From Coix lacryma-jobi var. lacryma-jobi (lineage: Eukaryota > Streptophyta > Magnoliopsida > Poales > Poaceae), in assembly GCA_009763385.1 (NCBI GenBank), contig CM019823.1, forward strand, positions 48,377,528-48,441,527: 64,000 bases of DNA, in the 5' to 3' direction. Positions 11,925 through 23,232 of this stretch are shown piece after piece. The notes under the pieces were generated by a model. It saw nothing but the letters and a program-made list of their open reading frames with translations, did not search any database and was not told where the DNA came from. Positions within the stretch are counted from its first letter, which is position 1; each line of letters begins with the position of its first letter. The position numbers and the translations under genes were made by a program.

Positions 11925-14900
11925 TGTAACACTCTGGTGTTAAGCAAACTAAAACTTGACATGTCATCATATGTATTAGCATTTCACTTGAGTTGATAAC
12001 CCAATTTTGCATTCACTAAAAACAAGTTTATTTCTTCATGCTTGTGCTTAGTTAATAGGGAATGTTTAAGTTGAAACCCTAGTTTATGTTTTCTTATGTG
12101 GTGTATAATGCTTTTATGCTATATAAGGGTATTATGGTAATTTCTTATATAGTAATTGAATTTTGGACCAAACTTTGGAATTATGTCTCAAAGGTGTATT
12201 TGGAACATGTTTCAAGTCACCATTGAGGTATAATTCAAAATTGGGTTGAAATCCAATTAAATAGTTTTATTAATTCAAAAATCTTATTTTATCCCCTTTC
12301 TGATAAATCAAAATCTAAAAAGAATTTGGATCTGCTCTAAAAAGCAAAGTTGCTCCATTTTTGATAAGGATCAACTTTGATGTTTAACGTTTTTCAAATT
12401 CCTATTCAAAATCAAAAGCAATTGTGAAAATACCCTTTTGCCCTTTTTGTCCCCTTTTGATTTGCAAACCCTAATTTAAAATCTAAGCATATTCTGCATA
12501 TGTTGCAAAAATAAAAGATGTTCAGTTTTAAATTCTGAGCATTTGATATTTTAACATATTTTCAACTTATATTCAAAATTCTAAAGTAATTTCAAATTTC
12601 CAAAAGGGTAGAAAGGAGAAAGGGGGGATAAGCTCTTACTCCTGTTGATGGCGACAGAAGAGTCGATCTTTTGATCGCCTGCTCTCGCGCGTGGACGACG
12701 ATCTCTCTCGAACAAGCGCGCGACCGACTCCGTGGCAAGGTTGAGCTGCTGCTGGCGCTCTCCCTCGCGTCGTGGCGTCTCCCCCTGTGCTCGCCGTCGT
12801 CGAGTTGCCACCAAAGCACCGACGGGAACCATCTGACCCCAATCCTCAAATTCACCGCACTCAAGCATCCTCATCCCAATTGACCGCGGCTATAACCTCC
12901 TTACCTCCTTACGCATCTCCAGAACCCATCCATTCTACCGCTACTGTCTCAAAGCGCCTGTGCTCGCCGTTCTTCTTCCGCCGGGCAAAATCACCGCCGC
13001 GCTCTACCTCACCGTGGCCAGCTCCACCGGGCACTCCTCTACTCTCCCTGTCTTTTGTTTCCGTTTCACCTTGACCCCAGGGTGCTCATCGGCTCGGTGG
13101 TTTTCCTTTTTGTGCTCAGGTCTCGCCGGAACACCGCTTGTCTCGCCGGAGTTCGCCGCCGCAAGCCACTGCTCTGTGGACTCCTCCTTCCCGTTCCTTC
13201 TCCGCTCGAACCAACTACACAGGCAGCACCAGGGTGAGCTACTGAAGCTTCCTAGCCCTTCCGTTCTACTGCTACCGACCTAGGTTCGCCGGAACAGCTC
13301 CGCCGTGGCTCGGTCCGCCGCCGTGCGTGGCCAGACCTCACCGGAGCGGTAGCGTTTAGGGTTAGAGGCTCTATCGGCCGCGGGTGACACGCCGGTGATG
13401 ATGCTCGCGTCTGTTAAGTCTCTTCTGGCCGGAGATGGCCGGCGTAAGGCTCGCCGTCGCTCGGTGCGACGTCGTGCGCTCGGGCCATGGTCGAGGACCT
13501 CCTAGTTGTAAAGACGAGAAGTTCCAGGGTGTTGGTTGCAAAACCCGCGACTCAGGTGAATAGCGCTCTGGACTGCGGGTTAGTTTCGTTTAAGCCGATG
13601 GGCTTTTCTGCAAAGTTGCTGAGGCACGCGGGCAGAGCCTGGCTGGGCCGGCTTTTGAGCGCGATGGGCCGCGCCGGGGCAGGCCGCAAGCCCAGTTTGG
13701 GCTAGATTTAGGTTTTTCTTTTTCTCGCTTTTTGCACAGTAGCTAGTTTTGTTTTTTTTTTTTGCTCTAATTTTTCTATAGCTCTGTTAATTATGAAATT
13801 TGACATGTAAGATGATAGCATGTCTGTGCTAATATAAAAATTATAAAACTTGTGTTTTGAGTAATTTTTCTATAACAATTAAATCTGCACTTTAATTAAT
13901 GAATGCAACTTTAATGAATTATGTGATTTTCTGTGTTTCTCCAAAAAATCATGGAATTTGACATGTGAGTTTATGTCACTAATATCTACCTTCATGATTA
14001 AGTTCACCTCTGTTTGAATAAGTATGATTTGTTTATAAGTAAATGCTATTTAGAGTGATTTATAAATAAATAAAAATTTGTTAATTCCTTTAGGTTTGTG
14101 TGCATTTTTGGATTTGTTTGACAACCAAAGAAACACTAGCATGATTTGCTCCTTGGTTATGGATTCCTTTATATAATTGATCTTTTGTTGCTTGTTGGTT
14201 ACATAACCTTGTTTAATAAAGATAATAAAATTTGTTTAAGAATAATCTTTGGTTTAATAGCTAAGTTAGTTTTGTTGGTTTGCAACTTTACCGTGATGAA
14301 AGATTGTTTGAATAAATGTCTACAGCTTAGAAAATTTTCATCTTTACCATGGTCATATCATAAGCATCTCATTGATCATGCATATGCACTTCTACGTGTA
14401 GATCTCGTTTCGGAAGGACCGGATCCTCAGTGGGTTTCTCCTGAGTGTGTGGATCCTTCTACTTTTTTAGAATCTCTGGACTTCGCTGGTCAACAAGGCA
14501 AGCCCCGGACATTAAACCTATCCTTGTATTTTGATAAAGTTATTTATATCACTTGAGTTAATATGATGCATTAAGTGAATAGGAGTATGTGAGCCTTATT
14601 TGATGCATTACCAACCTTGATGGTTCCAATACTTAACCTTGATACCCGTTTTATGAAAATGCTTAGTATGCTTAGCCATGCTTTACTACTTCATAATAGT
14701 AGGTGCTTTTGAAAATGGTTGCTATGTTTTGGAAATCATGAATCTTGAGATAACATGATAACAATAGTAACTTACTTCAAGAATGGAGTCTTGTTGTAGT
14801 GTTGCTCAACATAGGACCTTATCGTTGTTGGCCTGCTGTGACTGAGACCTTTGAGTACAGCCCACATGCGGTGGTAAGCCTCGTCTATAGCTATTCCGAT

Positions 14901-15855
14901 ACTTGAGAACGGCTAATCGCGCACTGGGAGTGGAGAGATGGCGGGAGTAGCGTGTACCCTCGGGGCTATGAGATAGTCGGGTTCGAGGTGTACTGTACTC
15001 TCGGGTGGCGCGAACCCGGTCTTGTATGGGAGGATATATAGATAGGGTTGATGTATGCAAGATTAAGTTCTACATATGTCGTGTGGTACTGAATCCCCAG
15101 CTGGGTTTAATCGATTCGAATCGCCGTGTTTCCTCGGATATGGAGCCTCAATCCACTGACCCGCACCGTAGTAAAGAATGGGATCGTTGTGAATTGAGAA
15201 CTAAAGATGGGGTATGACTTATGAAGATTTAAGAATCTTTAGGTAATTATAATCTTGAGTTAAAACTTGAAAATAGGTTTACTTTTAGTAAGCTTTTATG
15301 CAAAAGAAATGTTTTGATCTTGCTAAACTATACCTTGAATCCCTATAACCTTCATACCTGAGTCTTCTCCTCTTTTCTAGACGGTTAAGTCTTGTTGAGT
15401 ACTTTTGTACTCAAGGTTTGTTAACCTTTGTTGCAGGTGAGTTCATTGATCATCCTTTTGGTGGTCAATGTTTCTTCACTCTTGTGGAGGAGAGTGATAA
15501 TGACTCTGATGTTTGACCTTGGGCAAGTAACAAAAGTTGCGTGGTATATGTAATATAAAGTTCCGAACCTTTTTATGTATTAAGTACCTATGGTTTGTAA
15601 ACTTTTAAACTTAAGTTACAATCTATGTTATATAATCTTTCCGCTTTACTCTGATTTATCTTATCTATAAAACTGTTGTAATACTGTGATGCTTGATGAG
15701 GGAAGTCCTGAAAAGAATGTAACGTGGATGATTCGGGTTTCCCGAGGACACCCGACCGATCTCTTGAGTCATTTGGAACTCATGCACGCCAATCAGAGGT
15801 CTTTAGGACAATGATGGGTGCATGTGGGCCACTTAATTCAGGAGGTTCTGCCACA
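11925..15855 (+). repeat. 5' LTR, about 3.93 kb
   Basis: It begins TGTAACACTC and ends CTGCCACA two bases before the primer-binding site. The left 605 bp align to the partial 3' LTR at 21724. A GC-rich island (about 12640-13700) with many CGCCGG motifs lies in an otherwise AT-rich LTR; the small open frames inside it, and one at 14146-14556, show no recognised domain. Confidence 0.85.
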
Positions 15856-15857
15856 GC

Positions 15858-15873
15858 TGGTATCAGAGCAGGT
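15858..15873 (+). other. Primer-binding site for initiator tRNA-Met
   Basis: TGGTATCAGAGCAGGT matches the complement of the plant initiator tRNA-Met 3' end apart from one missing C. It lies two bases after the LTR, the position used to prime minus-strand cDNA. Confidence 0.88.
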
Positions 15874-16347
15874 TCCCTTAGAAAAGTATAACAGTATACA
15901 TTTTTGAAAACTTCAAAAGTTTTGAGTCAAACTAAATTTCGAATTAGTTTGAGTCCAAATTGCTTCTAAGACTTGTCTTATTCTTCTGACTTGCCTTAAT
16001 TCATTCTTTAGACTTATCCTTCTATCTAAATGGGTATGTTTTTAGTATAGTTATGGTGATATTTATATCTAAGGAACAATACTTATAACAATATAATATT
16101 GCCCTAATTGTGAAAAGGAAGTTTATTCACTTTTATAATAAGTGACTACTTTAAAGTAATTGTTTGTTTGATGTATGCTTTGTTCGTAAGTACGATTCAT
16201 GCATCATGATTGATAACATATAATTAACTTTTCCCTCTTAGAAGTTATATCTAAATAGAGTCTATATATCTACCTATTTATAAAACTCTATCTCTTAATC
16301 TTGGAACGTTTATAGTTCTAATATTCAAAATAAAAATATTTTGGCAG
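15874..16347 (+). other. Untranslated leader of the Ty3 element
   Basis: AT-rich with no open frame. It ends in a polypyrimidine/AT stretch and TTTTGGCAG immediately before the ATG of the next ORF, which resembles a 3' splice site. A consensus-like donor (CAG|GTGAGT) occurs upstream in the LTR near 15436. Confidence 0.45.
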
Positions 16348-16893
16348 ATGGCCCGTACCAAGGTGACTGCACGTAAGAGTACCGGACCTCGAGGTGTTCC
16401 TCGACACGTTCTTGCCCCAAGAGATGATGAACCCGCAGATAGTGTGGGAAGCAACCAGCCAGTGATTGCTTATGAAGAAGGTGAAGGAAGTAACAGTGCC
16501 TCGTCACAACTTCAGGCGGAAGTAGACCGCCTGTACATGGAGTTGGCAAGGGCAAATGGAGAAAGGATGAGGGGCACCAGAGAGAAGGAAGAGTTACGTG
16601 AGCAGTTGCAATACCACCACGAGCAACATCAAGAGTATGAGTGTAAGTGGAGGAAGGCTGTCGAACAGAGGAATCGGGCACGAACCCGAGTAGATGTAAT
16701 GAGGGACAATCAGAACCTCATGCAGATCCATCATGCTGACCTACATAGGCAGGTGGAGGAGCTGACTGCACAGTTGCAGCCAGAACCTGCTACGCCACCT
16801 ACTCCGGAGACAGAATCTGAGGTGGAAGCAGAGGAAGAAGAAGATGAGGAATTAGAGCCGGTGGAGTATGAAGTCTTATCTGGGGAAGAGTGA
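16348..16893 (+). CDS. Extra ORF upstream of gag with histone H3-tail-like N-terminus
   Basis: An intact 181-codon ORF between the primer site and gag. After the initiator Met it reads ARTKVTARKSTG; histone H3 begins ARTKQTARKSTG, so 11 of 12 residues agree, and with one inserted residue the similarity extends through PRHVLAPR (H3: PRKQLATK). Residues about 50-140 are rich in E, R, Q and L with heptad-like spacing and should form a coiled coil. Residues about 145-181 are strongly acidic (a run of E/D around AEEEEDEE). No zinc knuckle, protease or polymerase motif is present. Additional ORFs before gag have been described in rice RIRE3/RIRE8-type chromoviruses (from memory). Function unknown; histone mimicry is inference. 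Unlike gag and pol in this copy, it has no premature stop. Confidence 0.85.
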   Translation: MARTKVTARKSTGPRGVPRHVLAPRDDEPADSVGSNQPVIAYEEGEGSNSASSQLQAEVDRLYMELARANGERMRGTREKEELREQLQYHHEQHQEYECKWRKAVEQRNRARTRVDVMRDNQNLMQIHHADLHRQVEELTAQLQPEPATPPTPETESEVEAEEEEDEELEPVEYEVLSGEE

Positions 16894-17108
16894 TAGACCT
16901 AGAGGTTGAATAGACATGAGATGTATCCTAGTGTGACCCTTCTGACTTTGTAACCTAGTTAGTCGGAAAACCTCTAGTATGGTCAGTTGTGCAAGATAGT
17001 GGTGTCAGTAGTCCTGCCCAAGAGCGGACTTGTATGATAAATAAGTTGAGCATGGTATGCATGATGTATATATATGAATATTAATCAAACTATGGTTTGT
17101 TTAAACAG
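16894..17108 (+). other. Spacer between the extra ORF and gag
   Basis: About 215 bp, T-rich toward its end, finishing TTTGTTTAAACAG directly before the gag ATG. This again looks like a splice acceptor, so the two ORFs may be expressed from differently spliced RNAs. Confidence 0.4.
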
Positions 17109-17957
17109 ATGCCTGTTAACACTCGTGGCGCTAGTGCTGCCCATGGTGGGGATGATATCCCTAATGCACCACCAGTTCCACCCTCTTTGGCTGATGCAAT
17201 TGCAGCGTTGGTCAATGCAACAACTCTGTTAGCACAAAATCAGAATGGTGGTCAACGTGGTCGTGGCCGTAATAACAGGGAAGAGACAACATATGTCGAT
17301 TTCACTGATACCCGTCCGCCAGTGTTCACTAAAGCTGATGAACCTCTTGAAGCTGATGATTGGCTCCGCACCATGGAACAAAAATTCAGTCTTATCAACT
17401 GCACTGAAGTTCAGAGGCCAGCTTTTGCAGCTCAACAACTTCGAGGAGCCGCAGGGGTTTGGTGGGCAAATTTACTAGCTGTTCAACCAGCCGGCCACCG
17501 AATCACTTGGGCTGAATTCAAGGAGGCCTTCAGGGCTCATTATATTCCAGATGGGGTTATGAAGATGAAGCTTGAAGAGTTCTTAGCTCTCCGTCAGGGA
17601 GACGAGCCAGTTATGCAGTACATTGGGAAATTTAATCATCTGTCCCAATATGCCTTTGACCAAGTCAATACTGATGAGAAGAAGAAGTCATGTTTCATGA
17701 GAGGATTGAATACAAAGCTTCAGTCTATGATGACAACTTGTGGTAATATGAATTATCATGAGATAGTGAATGTTGCTATAGCTAGTGAAGAAAAGAATCG
17801 CAAGCATAAGGAGGCTAAGAAGAAGAAGAGATTTGTGTCAGGGCCTGGATCATCTGGTGGCAACAAGAAGTGTCAGAGGCTCGTATATCATCCAGTCCAG
17901 CGGTTCCGCCCATCTTATCGTCCACCGTACCGTCCGCCTCAGCAGCAGAATTTTTAG
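17109..17957 (+). CDS. Ty3/gypsy Gag, ended by an in-frame stop before the zinc knuckle
   Basis: Start chosen at the ATG at 17109, giving MPVNTRGAS. The central part matches the Retrotrans_gag capsid family (WWANLL, FKEAFRAHYIP, FLALRQGDEPVMQYIGKF, FMRGLNTKLQSMM), which packages genomic RNA into virus-like particles. Basic and Pro-rich sequence follows (KKKKRF, RPSYRPPYRPP). A TAG at 17955-17957 ends translation, yet the same frame continues without shift into the CCHC zinc knuckle and pol. The stop is therefore probably a mutation rather than the natural Gag end, although stop suppression between gag and pol cannot be excluded from one copy. Confidence 0.85.
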   Translation: MPVNTRGASAAHGGDDIPNAPPVPPSLADAIAALVNATTLLAQNQNGGQRGRGRNNREETTYVDFTDTRPPVFTKADEPLEADDWLRTMEQKFSLINCTEVQRPAFAAQQLRGAAGVWWANLLAVQPAGHRITWAEFKEAFRAHYIPDGVMKMKLEEFLALRQGDEPVMQYIGKFNHLSQYAFDQVNTDEKKKSCFMRGLNTKLQSMMTTCGNMNYHEIVNVAIASEEKNRKHKEAKKKKRFVSGPGSSGGNKKCQRLVYHPVQRFRPSYRPPYRPPQQQNF

Positions 17958-20900
17958 AGTACTTTTGCAAGGCTTGCTATGCCTTTTAATGTTCAACGTC
18001 AGCAGAATGTTCCTGCTATTCGTCCACCAGTGCCACAAGTTACAAATTATCCATGTTACAATTGTGGAAAGCCTGGACATTTCTCCCGTGAATGTCCTTA
18101 TCCCAAGCAGAATGTTCCCAATGCCAATGTACCAAGGTCAGCGGGCAATCAGCAAGCAAATCAGAACAAGGGAAATGCACAAAATAATCAGAAGGGTAAG
18201 GGTACTCAGAAAACAGGAAAGGTTTTCCATACTCAGATAGAAGCTATTCCTGAAGGAGAACCTGTTATGCTTGGTATGTTCCCTGTTACTCAACACCCAG
18301 CAATTACACTTTTTGATTCCGGTGCATCACATACTTTCATGAATAGAGCATTTGCGGAAAAGCATAATATACCTATTGGTGAAACCAAAGATAAGTTCTT
18401 TATACAGTCACCTGGGGGTCGACTATGTACTAAGGAAATGGTACATCAGGTACCTATAGATTTGGGTGGATATATATTTCCAACCTCCATGATAGTTTTA
18501 AAAGATCCAAGTATAGATGTGATCTTGGGTATGAACTGGATGAACCAGAAAGGTGCAGTGATAGATACCTTGAATAGAACCATCAAACTCAACGTACCTA
18601 ATAGCAAGTCACAACTTCTTATCCATCTTCCCACTCTTAAGAGAGCAGTTGAGCAAGTGTGTGCTACCTCTGTCAAGGAAATCCAAGATATTCCTATAGT
18701 CTGTGAGTTTCCTGATGTGTTCCCAGAAGATTTACCTGGTCTGCCACCTGATCGTGATGTGGAGTTTGAGATAGAACTCAAACCAGGGATAGCACCAATA
18801 GCCAGAAGAGCTTATAGAATGCCACCAAAGGAGTTAGCAGAGTTGAAAACTCAGTTGCAAGGTTTGATAGATAAAGGTTTCATTCGACCCAGTTCATCAC
18901 CATGGGGTTGTCCAGCGATCTTTGTGAAAAAGAAGGACCACACCTTGAGGCTATGTGTTGATTATCGTCCCTTGAATGAAGTGACAATCAAGAACAAGTA
19001 TCCTTTGCCCCGAATTGATCTTCTCTTTGATCAACTTGCTGGTGCGAAGGTATTCTCGAAGATAGATTTGAGATCGGGGTATCATCAGATCAAGATCAAA
19101 CCAGAAGATGTTCCAAAAACAGCATTCACTACCAGATATGGTTTATATGAATATCTAGTCATGTCTTTTGGTCTTACCAATGCCCCAGCACACTTCATGT
19201 ATTTGATGAATTCAGTGTTCATGCCAGAGCTAGATAAGTTCGTGGTTGTGTTTATTGATGACATTCTCATCTATTCCAAAACCAAAGAAGAGCATGCAGA
19301 ACATCTCAGGATAGTGTTGACTCGCCTGAGAGAACATCAGTTATATGTTAAATTCAGTAAATGTGAATTCTGGATAGACAAAGTTCAATTCTTGGGTCAT
19401 GTTCTGTCAGCTGAAGGTGTTGCAGTAGATCCAAGCAAAGTCCAAGAAGTTCTTGACTGGAAGTCGCCAACTTCAGTACATCAAGTTCGGAGTTTTTTAG
19501 GATTAGCAGGGTATTATCGTAGATTTATCCCTGACTTCTCCAAGATCTCTAAACCAATGACAACATTGTTAAAGAATGACACCAAGTTTATATGGTCAAC
19601 GGAATGTGAAGAAGCTTTTCAGACTTTGAAAAAGTTTTTGACAACTGCACCAGTTTTAGCTCAGCCAGACATTGAAAAATCCTTTGATGTTTATTGTGAT
19701 GCTTCAAGCAAAGGCATTGGGTGTGTACTGATGCAAGAAGGCAGAGTTATTGCCTATGCTTCATGACAGCTTAAACGACACGAAGAACATTATCCAACAC
19801 ATGATCTAGAGTTGACAGCTGTAGTCCATGCTCTGAAGATCTGGCGACATTATTTGTTGGGTAATATTTGTCACATATACACTGATCATAAAAGCTTGAA
19901 ATACATCTTCACTCAGTCTGAGTTGAATATGCGTCAGAGAAGATGGTTAGAACTGATAAAAGATTATGATATTGAAGTGCACTATCACCCAGGTAAAGCC
20001 AATGTAGTGGCAGATGCACTCCGTCGAAAGGGTCATTGCAATTGTCTGGAAGTCAAGCCGATAGATATTACCTTGTGCCATGAGTTTGAAAGGCTAAGTC
20101 TTGAAATGATTCCACAAGGAAATCTTGCAAATGTGACCGTTCAATCATCCATTAAAGATCAGATCATTGCAGCCCAGAAGGAAAGCAAGGGAATGATCCA
20201 TCTGAAAGAAAAGATTCACTCTGAGCAGAATTCCAATCTCAAAATAGATGAAGCTGGAGTAATTTGGTTTAAGGATCGGTTAGTGGTTCCAAAGGTTCCT
20301 GAGCTCAAAAAGCAGATTCTTGATGAAGCTCATGCAACAAGATTTTCAGTACATCCAGGCAGTAATAAGATGTATCATGATCTGAAACAGAGATTCTGGT
20401 GGACTAAGATGAAACTTGAAATTGCTAGTTATATAGCTAAATGTGATACTTGTCAGAAAGTGAAGGCAATTCATCTTAGGTTTGCTGGAGAATTGCAACC
20501 ATTGCCAATTCCATCTTGGAAGTGGGATGATATTAGTATGGACTTTATAGTGGGTCTGCCCAGAACATCAAAAGGGTTTGATTCCATATGGGTCATTGTT
20601 GATCGTCTGACCAAATCAGCTCATTTCATACCTGTTAAAACAGCATATCCAGCATCTACCTATGCCAAGATATATTTTGACAAAATTGTAAGTTTGCATG
20701 GCATTCCAAAGACTATCGTGTCTGATAGAGGGACATAGTTTGTCAATGTCTTCTGGAGGCACTTACATGAGTCTTTGGGTACCAAGCTTTTGCATAGTAC
20801 AGCGTATCATCCACAGACCGGGGGTCAAACTGAAAGAGTTAATCAGATCTTAGAAGATATGTTAAGATCCTGTGTACTCAATTATTTAGAGAAATGGGAT

Positions 20901-21584
20901 GAATGTTTGCCTTTAGCAGAGTTTTCATACAATAATAGTTATCAAGAGAGCATTAACATGGCACCATTTGAAGCTCTGTATGGCAGAAGATGCAGAACAC
21001 CGTTAAGTTGGTCTGAACCTGGAGAACGTAGTCTCTTTGGAGTTGACTTAGTTAAAGAAGCTGAAGAAAAAGTCAGATTGATTCGAGAGAACATGAAGAA
21101 AGCACAATCCAGGCAAAAGAGTTATGCTGATAAGAGACGACGGTCTCTTACCTTTAAAGTTGGTGAGTATGTCTATCTCAAGGTATCACCAATGAAAGGA
21201 GTTACTCGATTTGGAATCAAAGGAAAGTTGGCACCACGATATATAGGTCCCTATCAGATTCTTAAAAGGTGTGGAAAGGTGGCATATCAACTTGATTTAC
21301 CACCACAGCTATCATTGGTTCATAATGTGTTCCATGTCTCTCAGTTAAAGAAATGTCTTCAAGTGCCTGATCATGTCATTCATGTTGAAGAGATTGAATT
21401 AGAGCCTGATCTGACATACTCAGAATATCCTATCAAGATTCTGGACCAGAAAGATCGAGTCACTCGAAAAAGAACTGTCAAATTCTACAAAGTTCAATGG
21501 AATCAACATACTGAAGAAGAAGCCACGTGGGAGTCGGAAGAGTTTCTCTTAGAAAGTTTTCCTGAGTTTCTTTCTTCTGTATAA
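17958..21584 (+). pseudogene. Ty3/gypsy zinc knuckle-protease-RT-RNase H-integrase-chromodomain
   Basis: Same frame as gag. Order: CCHC knuckle (CYNCGKPGHFSREC, 18055-18098), aspartic protease with LFDSGASHTF (about 18310), RT with IDLRSGYHQI and FIDDILIYS (18700-19300), RNase H with VYCDASSKGIG (about 19690), integrase zinc finger HPGSNKMYH...CDTCQ (20350-20460), integrase core with MDFIVGLP, SDRGT and the E of GGQTERVNQ, and a C-terminal chromodomain around PIKILDQKDRVTRK...KVQW...EATWE (21420-21540). TGA at 19764-19766 sits where relatives have Arg (ASRQL), and TAG at 20736-20738 where relatives have Gln (DRGTQF). Both fit C-to-T transitions. Polymerase and integrase would be truncated, so the copy is dead. 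Confidence 0.92.
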
Positions 21585-21704
21585 TCCTTATAATATGTTA
21601 TATGATGACCTATCCCCTGCTTTATGTAAAGGTTAGTAATGGAAGTGTCTGACACATTTCCTTTTCCATTAGTTAGCCTACAGGTTAAATCTCGGGACGA
21701 GATT

Positions 21705-21723
21705 TCTTTAAGGGGGAGGGAGC
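21705..21723 (+). other. Polypurine tract of the Ty3 element
   Basis: AAGGGGGAGGGAGC lies immediately before the 3' LTR start TGTAACAC at 21724, the normal site for plus-strand priming. Confidence 0.85.
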
Positions 21724-22328
21724 TGTAACACTCTGGTGTTAAGCAAACTAAAACTTGACATGTCATCATATGCATTAGCATTTCACTTGAGTTGATAACC
21801 CAATTTTGCATTCACTAAAAACAAGTTTATTTCTTCATGCTTGTGCTTAGTTAATAGGGAATGTTTAAGTTGAAACCCTAGTTTATGTTTTCTTATGCGG
21901 TGTATAATGCTTTTATGCTATATAAGGGTATTATGGTAATTTCTTATATAGTAATTGAATTTTGGACCAAACTTTGGAATTATGTCTCAAAGGTGTATTT
22001 GGAACATGTTTCAAGTCACCATTGAGGTATAATTCCAAATTGGGTTGAAATCCAATTAAATAGTTTTATTAATTCAAAAATCCTATTTTATCCCCTTTCT
22101 GATAAATCAAAATCTAAAAAGAATTTGGATCTGCTCTAAAAAGCAAAGTTGCTCCATTTTTTATAAGGATCAACTTTGATGTTTAACGTTTTTCAAATTC
22201 CTATTCAAAATCAAAAGCAATTGTGAAAATACCCTTTTGCCCTTTTTGTCCCCTTTTGATTTGCAAACCCTAATTTAAAATCTAAGCATATTCTGCATAT
22301 GTTGCAAAAATAAAAGATGTTCAGTTTT
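21724..22328 (+). repeat. Truncated 3' LTR of the Ty3 element (605 bp)
   Basis: It aligns with 11925-12533 with very few differences (for example GTATTA/GCATTA, GTGGTG/GCGGTG) and then stops abruptly at 22328/22329. About 3.3 kb of the LTR is missing and does not resume after the CACTA segment, so a deletion rather than a simple insertion is indicated. Confidence 0.9.
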
Positions 22329-22344
22329 CCAATATGTATTCTTT

Positions 22345-22380
22345 GCTGCTAATATATATATTTTATATATATTAGCAGCA
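22345..22380. repeat. Short AT-rich hairpin
   Basis: TGCTGCTAATATATATA and TATATATTAGCAGCA form a stem of about 16 bp just inside the LTR/CACTA junction. An (AT)n(AC)n microsatellite follows at 22424-22464. Confidence 0.7.
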
Positions 22381-22426
22381 TAGCACAATAAGCTTATTGC
22401 ATGCATATAGAATTGAACTATAGAAC

Positions 22427-22464
<38 letters not shown>

Positions 22465-22577
22465 TAAAATTACAAGCAATATACATAGAAGTTGTCCAAA
22501 TATCTATCTACACAAGTTGTACTCCAAAGTTAGTACTGTAAACCTATTACAAGTTGTACTCCATCTAAAGATCTACA

Positions 22578-23110
22578 GGGCATACAAATAATCATCATTA
22601 TTTGGAATCAACGACTCGTTGGTATTATAGTAGAACTCGCTGTTTGGATTTATGACTTGTTCACGAAGAAATCCTGCTATTGTCTCTTGTATTGCTTTTA
22701 ATTGGCCTTATAGCATCACTTTTTGCTTCAACCAGTCAGTCTTCAATTTGAATTAAAGAAGATATCAGTTATATCTATATTATCAATATTAAGTATTTAA
22801 AAAATAAAAAGAAACATGTTACATACTTTGATGATTTCTTCAAAAATTCTATTTGATTCTATCATCGTGTACTCACAAACATAGAATCCACATAAGTTGG
22901 TACCCTGTTTTTGTCTCAAAATCCACTATAAAATGAAAAGATTCATCTCGTAATAAAGATATGATATATGACGTGATATAATAAAGATACACGTACATTG
23001 ACGAAGGTGTAAACTTACTGGTAGTCGTGGCTTTATTGTAAGTGGCGCCTTACATTGACTCATATGTTCCCGAGCAATGAATTTTTCCCAAACTCTAATC
23101 CGGTCAATGA
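22578..23110 (-). pseudogene. Ulp1-like (C48) cysteine peptidase C-terminus in CACTA element
   Basis: Three exon-like pieces with good splice sites lie on the minus strand. About 23110-23044 gives EKFIAREHMSQ...KPRLP followed by GTAAG. About 22926-22826 begins after TTTTATAG and gives a segment with GTNLCGFYVCEYTM followed by GTATG. About 22715-22578 gives ETIAGFLREQVINPNSEFYY and a stop. GTNLCGFYVCEY matches the catalytic-Cys region of Ulp1/SENP-type proteases, which CACTA and MULE elements often carry. The His/Asp part of the active site is not found, so this is a remnant. Confidence 0.6.
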
Positions 23111-23232
23111 AACATTAATAATTGGATCGTTATTTAATTAGTATACATATATACAAGCTTAGTCTATACTTTAATCATGCAAGCTAGGGATCAAAAAAAT
23201 TATCTTTGGAGGATGTCTATCATATCGAAAAA

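Larger units (their letters stand above)
11925..22328 (+). mobile_element. Ty3/gypsy chromovirus (Tekay/Del-like), 3' LTR truncated
   Basis: A 5' LTR (11925-15855), primer-binding site, an extra ORF, gag, pol with protease-RT-RNase H-integrase order and a C-terminal chromodomain, purine tract and the first 605 bp of the 3' LTR. The two LTR starts are almost identical (TGTAACACTCTGGTGTTAAGC at 11925 and 21724). Integrase after RT defines Ty3/gypsy, and the chromodomain places it among chromoviruses. The 3' LTR stops matching at 22329, where the CACTA-related segment begins. Three in-frame stops show it is inactive. Confidence 0.93.

Noticed and set aside
14146..14556. 136-codon open frame in the Ty3 LTR
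   Set aside because: It lies wholly inside the LTR, shows no domain, and the LTR interior has no known coding role.
15858..15873. tRNA-Met gene fragment
   Set aside because: Position right after the LTR and limited length identify it as a primer-binding site.
16325..16681. Minus-strand 118-codon open frame
   Set aside because: Antisense to the extra ORF of the Ty3 element; no domain.
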